In this document: piece after piece, positions 23,001 to 34,300 of the stretch
Layout: the number at the start of each line of letters is the position of its first letter
How positions within the stretch are numbered: position 1 is the first letter of the stretch
Source of the DNA: Corella eumyota
Lineage: Eukaryota > Chordata > Ascidiacea > Phlebobranchia > Corellidae
Length of the DNA stretch: 64,000 bases
Assembly: GCA_963082875.1 (NCBI GenBank)
Contig: OY720101.1
Location: 12,857,671 to 12,921,670 of the forward strand
Direction of reading: 5' to 3'
Made by a program: the position numbers and the translations under genes
Notes under the pieces: generated by a model
What the model saw: the letters and a program-made list of their open reading frames with translations, nothing else
The model's database searches: none
Told to the model about the DNA's origin: nothing

Positions 23001-24679
23001 GGTAACATTAGTTACCCAAGCCCAGTCTCAAGTTGCCTTTGGCAGTTTGGGATTTTATTGTATATAATTTCCTGATAATTATGCTGCTAATTAAACGCTG
23101 TTTTAGCAGAATTTTATTTCATTTACAGCACCTTACTTAAGGGCGCTACAGCATGAGAGCAGTCGGGTTTGAACCCACGACATCTTGTAGTGTAGCATAT
23201 TTTTACTACTACCTTATTCGAAAATCAAATTATCATTTTATTTACCGTAACGTTGGGCAAACGGATTCTGAAGTTATATTCTGTACATCAGGGAATCGGC
23301 AAGTATATGGAAGACAAGTTTCGTTATATCTTTGAACGATGTCTGTGAGATTAACATCCTTAACTGCTCGAACTATGTAAGTATAATTCAAGTAGCCGTC
23401 TTCAATGTCCTTAACAAAGAAAAATGGTGTTGGTCACAAAATAGTGTTACAAAAATGGTTAATGGATACAGAATGGAGTTACAAAAGAGTAAATGGTTAA
23501 AAATTGGTGTTACGAAATGATTAATGGTAAAAAAATGGTTAATGGTTGAAAAATGGTGCTTAAAAATAGTAAATGGTTAAAAATAGTGTTACAAAATGGT
23601 GAAAGGGTAAAAATTGGTGTTACAAAATGGTGAGTGGTTACAAAATGGTTACAGAATGAAAAATGGTTATACAGAATTAAGTCTAAAAACAAGAAAATAC
23701 CGTAACGGTTGGAAAACAGTCTTTAAGGTAAAATGTAAAAGATCCAGAATCGTCATCCATAGAAATGGGGTCACAAAAATCCCCTGCTGGGTCAAAAGTC
23801 ATTGGTGATATAACAAGGCTGTAACCACCAAAAGAAGGGAACCCAAAGTCAGAGGGCTCTACACTAAAAACAACAAATAAATTATATTTTAGTTTTTACA
23901 CACATTTCTTTTTAGTTAACATTTACCGAAAAACAACAATTTATCAAAATTAATTGGCAGTTACCTATATTCCAAAAAACAACACTATAGCTATATTTTA
24001 TTGTTTTAATAAGTTATTGAATAAATACAATAAAAGTTATATAAATATATAAAAGGTACACATTTCTTAATTGTCTTACTTTATTGTGACGTTTTCACCA
24101 CAAATTAATGAATCTTGCACAACTGGATCTGGACCAAGTGCAATGCTACGCACGCCAACAAAAAGCAGTACAACTAAAAAAACATAACATTTTTGTTATC
24201 ATATCATAAAATGTTTTCCGTTTTAGCTAGAACACATTTTTTTATATATCTTTATCCTCGATGTGGGAAGGTCAACTTCGTGACCTAAACATAGAGTAAC
24301 ATCTGTTACCCTGACCTAGTCTCAAGTTATCCTTGGCAGTTTGGGATATTAAAGAATATAATTGTCTAATAATTATGCTGCTGATTAAGTGCTGGCTCAG
24401 CAGTAGTTTATGCCGTTTATAGCGCGTTACTTAAGAGCTCACAGCGTAAGAGCACTAGGAATCAAACTCATAACCTTATGTAGTGAAGCCAAGTGTTCTG
24501 ACCACTACACCCAATATAAGTTTTGGCAAAAAATTTTGATACTTTGCTGAAAATACATACCCTTTAATAGCTAAATTGCTAAAAGGCAAATTTGATAAAA
24601 TAACCCTAAACGTTTATACTTTTAAATTAAACAGCTTACCTGAAATAGCCCGAAAAACGAAAAACTGTAAATTAAACAT
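20093..24679 (-). CDS. ZP-domain type I membrane protein (copy B)
   Basis: Duplicate of the 8359-12929 gene with all ten exons intact: 24640-24679, 24080-24173, 23701-23863, 23246-23409, 22702-22876, 22116-22186, 21418-21607, 20652-20753, 20479-20581, 20093-20244. The product is 417 residues, one fewer than copy A because of a 3-bp difference at the end of exon 1 (signal peptide). Parts are the same: signal peptide, ZP module with AKDCWATP, RRRR furin-type site, HVITVGPIRF, EGF-like Cys cluster, TM helix, short basic tail. Differences from A are scattered substitutions, for example RSIALGPDP for RSIFSGPDP near the mature N-terminus. The GC donor after exon 8 (GAAAAA|GCAAGT) is kept. No stop or frame break was found, so it is probably functional. 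Its upstream region is a partial copy of that of A. Confidence 0.87.
20821..21110 (+). mobile_element. SINE family A (duplicate of 9089-9380)
   Basis: Nearly identical to its counterpart, with head 'taccggtagcgtgatgtaat' and tail 'aaggataaagatatataca'. It lies in ZP B intron 7 and was copied with the segment. Confidence 0.8.
22410..22695 (+). mobile_element. SINE family A (duplicate of 10663-10943)
   Basis: Head 'taccgacagagtgatgtag', box-B-like 'gggttcgatccccactg' (less eroded than in unit 1), tail 'ttgaggataaataaatatac'. It abuts the exon 5 donor of ZP B. Confidence 0.78.
22945..23202 (-). mobile_element. SINE family A, reverse (duplicate of 11190-11448)
   Basis: Inverted tail 'atttatcttcgatgtgg' through inverted box B 'gggtttgaacccacgac' in ZP B intron 4. 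Confidence 0.74.
23419..23671. repeat. Degenerate minisatellite in ZP B intron 3
   Basis: Counterpart of 11666-11918 with the same order of imperfect 'aaaatggttaatgg' and 'ttggtgttac' words. Only single-base differences are visible. Confidence 0.62.
24238..24520 (-). mobile_element. SINE family A, reverse (duplicate of 12486-12768)
   Basis: Inverted tail 'tatctttatcctcgatgtgg' through inverted head 'tgttctgaccactacaccc' in ZP B intron 1. It differs from its unit-1 counterpart by several substitutions and small indels. Confidence 0.75.
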
Positions 24680-25443
24680 GCTTATTGAAGTGTTAGCTAT
24701 AGTGGAATAACACATCTTGTTGAATTAATATTTCAGCTTCTTGAAAAGGAAATTTGAATCATTTTGATTTCCATGTACTGGTGAATTAACAATCGATGTC
24801 TAAAATGCATTGTTGTTAGTCTATTAACTCTTGGTTTTACGTGGCAAATTACATTGAAGTATCACTGCATAAAAGATTTACTTTGTATTCGAAGCAATTT
24901 GTGAAATATATTGTTAAATAAAAGTTTTTTGATTGTCACTGTAAATTATTACGTTAGTATGGTTGGGTAATTGATGAAATTTTTAATTATTATTTTTTAA
25001 AAAAAAGGAATTGATTGTATTACTTTTAGTCTGGCTATACTCTTTTCTATTTGTGTAAGACAACGTATTGGATTCCATGTCAATTTATTTTTCTCCAAAA
25101 AAAATAAAAAAACGACAAACGCAAGTTTTGGATACTTTCTTATGTTAAGAATTTTAAACCCCGATATCCAAAAAATACTGAAAGAATTTTAAAAAATAAC
25201 AGTATTCTTGTGCAAGTTAGAAAAGGAAAAAACCTAGTATATATAAAAAAACAAGTCATGCGACTTTTCTATCAAAATTAAATTAAAGTGTTTTAACCAC
25301 TACGCAGCCTGTAATATTTATTTATTCTTAATTTAAAAAAATCGCTTTTCAAACTAAAAGAATGGCTTAACAAATGTATTATGCTTTTTCCATTGTAGTT
25401 AAATTTATTATTTTAATAAATAATCGAACTTCTACTTTATTAG
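24680..25443. other. Head-to-head spacer between ZP gene B and remnant D
   Basis: Shortened counterpart of 12930-14480, about 790 bp shorter. It contains no full SINE, only the 24-bp head remnant at 25289-25312 ('tgttttaaccactacgcagc'). Confidence 0.5.
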
Positions 25444-25932
25444 GGTTGTATGGTACCAACTGGAAAAAGGCGTAGAGAAGTAGACTCAAGTGAAAATCAC
25501 GTGATCACTGTTGGGCCAATCAGATTCAACGACAATCTATGCGAAAAAGTAGCCTCCTTTTAAAATTGGGTTTAATTTTTTTTTTAATGTAATTTTTTTG
25601 TTAAAACTATTTCTCAGAACAACGGTAATTGTGAAGATGCTTGTAATATGGTCAACCAAATGAAAATGTGCAGTTGCTTTAGGGATCGAATTTTAGACGT
25701 AGACCACCATTCCTGCTTAGGTAAAAAAATAACAAAAATCGGTATTTATTAGAACAACTAATAAGTAAATTATTTGTTTATTCTTTTAGATTTTGATCAA
25801 TACGAGGAAAACTTAAAAGTAGATGAAAGCGAAAATCGCTTTCCAAGTTTGACATTTTTTGCTGCAATTTCGCTAACTGTGGTTACTGTGACCTGCCTAG
25901 TTTTTCTATGCAAGAAAAAACAAACAGCATAA
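25444..25932 (+). pseudogene. ZP-gene 3' remnant D (three exons only)
   Basis: Counterpart of 14481-14970 with exons 25444-25548, 25618-25720 and 25790-25932. Frame and GT-AG sites are intact. It encodes GKRRRE (furin-like), HVITVGPIRF, the EGF-like cysteines, a TM helix and the CKKKQTA tail. A few substitutions separate it from C (for example EENLKVDES for KEKLKVDKS). No 5' ZP exons are found. Keeping the frame in both copies is a mild hint of constraint, but with so few differences it is weak evidence. Confidence 0.58.
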
Positions 25933-26967
25933 TACACTAAAATGGAAATTTAAACGTTAACTAAAGAAAAACTAAAAGCAAAAGTAGCAAAAGCAAAAAA
26001 GCTGTTTGCTAAATGTATAACAATCTTTAAAAGACATTTTAATTACACAGACAACTATATTATTATTGCATTTATACTACTGTACTCTGTAACATAAAAT
26101 ATCGGTATAACTTTTTTTAGGCAGTTACTTTTAATAGTTTTTTTTTCTTCCATACCTCATTTTTAAAATCTAATTTACCTCACAATGCTGTAATACTTTA
26201 TCTTATAATTCTGAAGTTATATACTGCAACAAATATTGATAAAACAGCATATTTCTATCGTTAAATAAATAAAATTTTGACCCCAAAATCGTTTTTGACC
26301 CCAAAAAATGTAAAAAATTCTCCTTACAATTTTATGATTAGGAGAGAATCGCATGCGTCGGTGGTTCTTAAAATTGAAAAAGGAGACTTCAAATAAAAGA
26401 GCGATTGAGATGTAAATAAGACTCGCTTAGTAGCGGTTCGCTGACTAACTGACCAACTAAGCCCTTAAGTAACCCAAAAAATATATAAAATGGGTTAAAA
26501 ATGTTGAAATTAGTATTTGTAATAAATGTATTAAAGAGTCAAGATTTAATGGTTAGAGCAGGCTATTTAAAAGTGTATATTTAATAGAGTTATTGTAGAA
26601 AATACGTAGTCATCACTTAAAAAAGAATTTTGTAATACATTCTCAGATTCTAAAACGTGACTTTAGTGTAAACAAAAGTCCTGTTGTTAACCACATGAGC
26701 TTATTGTAAGACGTGTATTTTATTAAGGCTTGGTAGGTTTAGGAATGTAAGTAGATTAGATTTTTTTAAAATCAGTTTATTATTAGCTTTTTTGTTATTA
26801 GTTTTTACGTTTTTCAATTATCTGTATTTTAAAATTACAAAAAATAATAAAAAAAGGCTTTTGTGAAGTACTAATAACTGATATTTTATGTATTTCAAGT
26901 TAGCATAGCCTTTAGATTAGAACTGCTACAAGTTTTTTTTACAAAAAATCTTTAAATCAGAGTAAAA
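25933..26967. other. Spacer between the duplicated block and calpain
   Basis: The part up to about 26614 matches 14971-15580. After that the DNA is unique and AT-rich and should carry the promoter of the first calpain start exon (26968). No ORF or SINE is seen. Confidence 0.45.
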
Positions 26968-27452
26968 ATGGATGGCAATAAATATCGAGGCAGAGGTAGA
27001 AGTAACAGCATACATATTGCATTAAAAAAGGCTTTGCCTCCAATGGGCCAGATAAAAAGGTGAGAAAAAGAGTTTAGTTAAAAAGAAAAAGTTGTAGAAA
27101 ATAAAAAAATTAAAAAAAAACAGATATAAAAAATAGTAATATGTAGAAATATAGTAGGGGTAAAAAAATCAAAAGTTTTAGATTTTGTCCAAAAAAAAAA
27201 AATATGTTGTTGCTAGGTAACAGCTAAGATTTAGGGGTTTTTGGGGTAAATCATAACAATGCCATATTATTACCAAAAACGAACGGTTCGACGACCAGCT
27301 GGGGGATCAACTAATCAGGGTTCAATAGGGGTGGCACAACCCAATCGATATAATTCCGATTCATACAAAAACCGGGATAGCTCTGGGGGTTTTGTAAACG
27401 GGGTCGGGGCACAAAAAACTATTAATAAAAATGACCCCCAAAAACCAAAAAG
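26968..27452 (+). promoter_or_regulatory. Two alternative calpain first exons
   Basis: Exon 26968-27059 ([10 protein letters not shown]..., 92 bp) and exon 27259-27452 ([10 protein letters not shown]..., 194 bp) both start with ATG, both end in 'aaaag|gt', and both leave phase 2, so either can join the exon at 27541. This implies two transcription starts or two trans-splice sites, giving N-termini of about 31 or 65 residues before the shared protease core. Both leaders are basic and low in complexity. Which one is used cannot be seen here. Confidence 0.65.
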
Positions 27453-30400
27453 GTAATTTATTTATAGAAATAAATTTTTTTATTTTTTTGTAAAAAAAAT
27501 TTAACTTAGTTTATTAAAAAAAATATTAAAATAATTTCAGGTACCAGGCAACTATTAAACGGCGAGTTCCTAACCTTGATATTACGAACAAAACATATGA
27601 GGAAATTCACGAGGAATGTTTACGTAAAAATATCATGTTTGAGGACCCAGAATTCCCAGCTGATGATAGCGCATTGTTTTTTAGCCGAAACCCGAGACCC
27701 AATTATTTCCAGTGGAAAAGGCCCCATGTAAGTTAAAAGGGATTTTTTACCTAAAAAAAGTAAACTTTTTTGTCAATTTATGTTTATGTGGAAAGGCCTA
27801 CTTTATGGTCTAAACATAGAGTAACATTTGTTACTTTATTTTTATAATTATTTTTCCATAATTTACCCCATAATTTGCCATTTGTTGGGGGGTTTGGTTT
27901 AGCAAAAGTTTTTAACACTTTACTCATGGGCTACAACATGGAAGCACTGGGGATTAAACCAATGATCGCATATTGTAAAGCCAAGTGTTCTAACACAATT
28001 TAACATATATACATTAAAAAATAAATTTTAAACTGTACAGGGCCATAACGTGTAAAGCATTACGATTTAAAATTTATTATGCATTTGGTTTCGGTGCTGT
28101 TTTTATATTTTTTTTATTAGTTTTAAAAAAAGATTTAAAAGCCCTATAGGATTCTGAGTACTACATACCTCTTATCAATTGCAGCAGAAAAAATTTTTGT
28201 TTTGTTGTAAATCATTACTCAAGCATTGTAAAGTGCTATCATACCAACATTGTTTTAGCCTTTACATTGTTTTTTAAAAAAGTTTTTTCTTTAGGAAATA
28301 ATTGATGATCCGCAATTATTTGTCGGTGGAGCAAGTAGATTTGATATTATGCAGGGAGAATTAGGTAAATTTATTTAAATATTTGGTTTGGTCAATACAG
28401 TAAATATGGATATTGACCAATATAAAGTGTAATGGCCTTATGTCCATACAAAATATTGAGTTTGGTAACCATGGTTTTTATACTATAAAACCATGTGTGA
28501 AAATGTAATAACTATGGCATGTATTAAACCATGTGTAAAAATGTAATAACTATGGCATGTATTAAACCATGTGTAAAAATGTAATAACTATGGCATGTAT
28601 TAAACCATGTGTAAAAATGTAATAACTATGGCATGTATTAAACCATGTGTAAAAATGTAATAACTATGGCATGTATTAAACCATGTGTAAAAATGTAATA
28701 ACTATGGCATGTATTAAACCATGTGTAAAAATATAATAACTATGGCATGTATTAAACCATGTGTAAAAATGTAATAACTATGGCATGTATTAAACCATGT
28801 GTAAAAATGTAATAACTATGGCATGTATTAAACCATGTGTAAAAATGTAATAACTATGGCATGTATTAAACCATGTGTAAAAATGTAATAACTATGGCAT
28901 GTATTAAACCATGTGTAAAAATGTAATAACTATGGCATGTATTAAACCATGTGTAAAAATGTAATAACTATGGCATGTATTAAACCATGTGTAAAAATGT
29001 AATAACTATGGCATGTATTAAACCATGTGTAAAAATGTAATAACTATGGCATGTATTAAACCATGTGTAAAAATGTAATAACTATGGCATGTATTAAACC
29101 ATGTGTAAAAATGTAATAACTATGGCATGTATTAAACCATGTGTAAAAATGTAATAACTATGGCATGTATTAAACCATGTGTAAAAATGTAATAACTATG
29201 GCATGTATTAAACCATGTGTAAAAATGTAATAACTATGGCATGTATTAAACCATGTGTAAAAATGTAATAACTATGGCATGTTATAAAACCATGTGTAAA
29301 AATGTTATAACTAAGGCATGTTTTTAATCATGCATTATTATATCATTTATTAAAAGCTCAAGTTTTTTTTTTTAAATTAATCTAAAAATTGAACTTTATT
29401 AATTTAATATATTTTAAAGTTCGCAACAATTAATTTTTTAAATTTAGCTATTGTACAGTGAATTTTGCAAAAAATAAATGTTACATCATAGTTTGTTTGG
29501 GTTTAAAAATGTAATTAATCATAATATGGGGATCTAATTAATTTGATTTATAGCAAATTTTTAAACAATTCAATTTGTTATTAATTGTATTTCTATTACA
29601 AATACTGTACGTGATCTAAAAATATAGTTGCAAAAAACATCTTTTAATAATTGATAGATGAGTAAATATGTAATATCAACGGTAAATGTTATTTAAAATA
29701 TTTGTGGTAAATGTAACTTAACTGCTACTTAAGACTGTTCTATGTACAAAATTACCCTAAGTCTAGACTGGACTTTGAATTTAAAAAAAAAAAATTTATT
29801 TAAAAATTTTTTTTTTTGCAATTTTTTTTTGTTTTTAGGGGACTGTTGGTTGCTTGCTGCTATAGCATCTCTGTCTCTTAATACTGAGTTGTTGTACAGA
29901 ATTATTCCGCCAGAGCAGTCATTTAAAAAGGGGGAATACTGTGGTCTTTTCCATTTCCAATTCTGGCAGGTAAAAATAACTAAAATCTGATTTTTTTTTA
30001 ATTTTTAGTTAATTTTTTTTTGAAAAACTTTGAATTTTATTATTGGTTCAATTTTAAGCTTGGTAAAATTTAGTATGAATTTAAATTATAACCTTTATTT
30101 AATTATTGTTTTCAATACTGAACAAAAGTTTGTTTATTATGTTTTTTTTAAATTATAATAATATTGAGAAATCAAAAGTGGTATATAAATTTTTTTTCTG
30201 TTTTTATTTTTAATAACCTTTACTTTTATAGTTTTTTTATAAACTGTGTGTTTTTATATTGCAGTTGTTTTTTTACTTTTACAATATAAGGAAGTGATAT
30301 TCATTTCTATAGCTAAATACTTGAATAAAGTTAATAATTTCCTATTCAATTTAAAGCTTGTAAATAAACTTGTATTTACGATGATTTTATTTGACTAACT

Positions 30401-31326
30401 AAACCTTTTAACATAGTTTTAAAATTTGTAATAAAATGTGGTTTAAAAGTGTAAATACTTTCGTTTAATAATTTTAAACTTAAATATTTTATTATTTATT
30501 TTTTAACATTGATTTTAAAATTTTTTTTTTTTGAATATTTTTAAATTTTTTAAACTTTTTTCCAAATTTTTACTTTTTTGAAATTTTTTAATTTTTTTCT
30601 CCAGTATGGCGAATGGACGGATGTTATCATCGATGATCTTCTGCCAACTCATAACGGAAGACTTATATATCTTCACTCAGCTGAGAAAAATGAATTTTGG
30701 AGTGCTCTGCTTGAAAAAGCTTATGCAAAGTAAGTTTGAAATTTTTGATTAATTTTAATAAACAGTTTTTTTTGTATTTATGCATCCATATAATTTAGCT
30801 TGGTGAACAATATATATATAAATATGTATGTCCAATTTATATGGCTATAAAATAAATGAAGCTGTCATTTTTGGTGTAAAGGTGAATTATAGCAGGCAAA
30901 TGTTAGTTAAGAGTTATGACCATATTACAACAATTAAAATGCCGACTGTTGAGATCGTCTAGTATAGATAAAATAAATAAAAATGATTTCAAGGCCTTTC
31001 TTAATAATATATTGATATTAAAAGCAGTGGAGATTAAACTAGAAAAACTTTGTTTAAAAAAAACACATTTTTATTTTTTTTAATTTAAAAAAATTTATTT
31101 TGAATTTAAAAAAATTTTTTGGATGATTTTAGATTAAATGGTTCGTATGAGGCTTTGAAGGGAGGGAGCACAACAGAAGCAATGGAGGACTTCACAGGAG
31201 GTATAACAGAGACGATAGAATTGAAACAAGCACCTGACAACTTGTTTAATACCATGACAAAATCTTTAAAGAAAGGAGCCATGATGGGATGTGCAGTTGA
31301 GGTAAAAAATATTTTTTATTATTCTT

Positions 31327-31360
<34 letters not shown>

Positions 31361-34300
31361 TTTGCATAAACTGTTCGGTTTTATATTTAAATTATTTTTA
31401 TTTAAAAAAAAACATTTATAATTTAAGCTATCTTTTTACTATTTTTTAGTTTTGAAATAGTATCTGAAAATCTTAGTTAATTAATATTGTAACTTTTATT
31501 TAAATAATGTATTTGAAGTAACAATTATCTTAATTAGTTATTCAAAAAAATATTAATATTTAATATGGGAAAATAAATTAAAAATACACTTTAAAAAATA
31601 CAATTAAAATTATTTTATATTACCCAACTACATTATATTATTTTTTTATACTTTTTTACAAAACTCAGTTTTAAAATACTAGATATTGTTTTCCACTTAG
31701 CATGTAGTAACATACCATCCAAAAATTATCTATAATTAAAACCCATAGGTAACAATTACTTATAAAAATACATTAAACTACATTATGGTTACCATCTAAT
31801 TAAGAACAATTAATTATAAATTATTGAAATTTTTTCATTGAAAATCAGATTGATAGATTAGAATGTAAAATTGACTAATAAATGTTGTATTAAATATTTC
31901 TTGAGGCTATGTTATAATAAATGTCAGTTTTTTTAAATAACTTTTAATATTAAAATTTATAATTTAAAAATTTAAAAAAAAATTGTAAAAATTTCTTTAT
32001 TAATTTTAGCATAAATTGCATTTAAAATGAATTAATAATTATTAGTTTGGTGTGTCTTTTAGCACTTTAAGGTAATTTGAATTTATAATTAAAGGGCCTA
32101 TTTAATATACATTATATAATATATATAATATATATATGCATGTTTTATAATTTTGCAGAGTCAAATTTATTAGAAAAGGTATATGTCATTTATTATAATA
32201 ACATTAATTATATACTTGTCATTTATTTCCTATTAAACTTTATTAGATTTATTAGAATTTTATATTTATGTCTAGCAAAAAAACCTTATAGGTAGCGTAG
32301 TATATATAAATGTAAAACTAAAATATATTTATTTTATAATCTTAAAAAATATTGTCCAAAAAATTCATTAAAATTGTTTTTAAAATGGGTCTTAATTTTT
32401 ATTTTTTATTTTTTAAGAATTTTGTTATCTAAAATGACCCAACCTTTAAGATTTATTCAACATATTGGAATATAACATATGTCAGTTTTAATGTATTTAC
32501 AAAAAACCTCTTATAAAAACAATACTGTAAATTTTATTGTCTTATAGATATGGAAAAACGCTTTTAATTGTTTACTGAGTAAATATTATATTTTTCAAAT
32601 TTAATTTTAAATTTTTTGACGCAATTTTTACAGAATTTTGAACTGTATTTTTCACGAAAGTTATATTTTTTTCACGAAAATTATTAATGTAAATGTATAT
32701 ACATTTTATTATCATTTTGCAATAGTTTTTTTTAATTTAATATTTCATTAGATAAATATTTTATTCTTATTTTATGATTAAAAAAATAACAAAAAAAAGT
32801 TATGATTTTTACATTTTAAAATTTAAATTTTTTTACACATTTTTCTTGTCTAAGATAAGAAACTAATACCAATGGTGGTTACACATTAATATTCCTCACC
32901 CTCATAAACAAATATTGACTTTAAATGAGTATTAACGCCTTATGCATAGTTGAGGTATTATGTATTGGTTAAAAGGATCATAAAACACACTTAATTCTGG
33001 GTATTAGTTTAAAAGTTAAAAATTAGTTTACATAATTCGAAATTTCTGGTTTTATAAAATTTTTTAATCCAGTTTTAAGCTTAATTAGGCAAAAAAATGA
33101 TAATTTTTTGCTAATGTTTTATTTTGAACAATTATTTTAATTTATGTTCAAAAAAATCAATTTTTTTTTTAAATAAGAATTTTAGATATAAACTTACATT
33201 GAAAAAATCGTCCTTAAAATGTAATTTTTGAATAAAATAAAACCCATTTGAAATAATACCAAAAAATTAAACCACTAACGCCATCCTTTCCCAATTTAGC
33301 AAATCCCTTATACTTAAATAGGTCAATTGAGTATATCTATAAAGTAATTTAAATCGTCTTAAGCCATTAGGGAATTACACCAACAACTGGTCTTAATGGC
33401 AACAGTTTGTTTATCTGTTCTAAAGCCAACTGTATATAGTGCTACTTAAATACTTAAATGGGTATTTTAAATGCTGCTTTTCAATATATGATATCACCTG
33501 TTCTATATGATAGACTATTTATTAAATTCTTGATTCAGTATTCGTTTTTTTTTTATATATAGTCTGTACATAAAATTGTCTGCAGAAAGTTACCCATGCA
33601 CCACCAACATCATTTTTTAATTTTAAAAACATATCGTTTATATATACCCATATAATACCCCATTAGATATATTTTTTACAATTTTTTTTTTAATTATGTT
33701 TTTTTTATTTTTAACTTATATTTTTTATTTATTTTCAGACAGCAAATCAATCCCAAAGAGAGGCAAAGTTATCAAATGGGTTGTTAATGGGGCATGCTTA
33801 CAGTATTACTGGAGTTGAAACGGTAAAAAAACTTAAATTATTTTTTATTTTAAAATATTTTTAACCAATAATATTATTTTTTATTTAATCTTCTTTTATT
33901 TAAAAAATTTTTTAAATTTTTTTAACAATTTATTTTTTAAATTTTTAATGGTTAAATTTTTAGTTTTAGAATTTTTTGATTTATTATCCAAATTTTACTG
34001 ATAAAAACTTTTTGAATAAAGTTTTACAATCTAGATTCCTTATCTGATGGATGCCTTAATTTTTAACCTAAATATTTGTCTTTAAAATTTACTTTACACT
34101 TTATTGTTATTAATTAGTTAGTTAAAAAATATTTTGTTATATTATATGGCATTACATAAATTTAAACAAAAAAATTACAAAAATTTAAAAATATTTTTAT
34201 TAATTTATTTTTATTAAAGTTAGTATATATATATAATATTTAAAAATTAGACAAAAAATTTAATTTTAATTTAATTTAAACAAATCTGAAAAAGGTCAAA

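Larger units (their letters stand above)
15607..26614. repeat. Tandem segmental duplication, unit 2
   Basis: Second copy of 3900-15580. It starts inside PRC1 intron 3, so it has no PRC1 promoter or exons 1-3. It lacks the SINE seen at 13470-13766 and about 490 bp next to it. Identity is very high from PRC1 exon 9 through the end of the ZP gene and lower over PRC1 exons 5-8 and the 5' part of ZP. Confidence 0.92.

Noticed and set aside
28491-29327. Regular repeats that could be mistaken for a CRISPR array
   Set aside because: There are no unique spacers; units are directly adjacent 38-bp copies in a eukaryotic intron.
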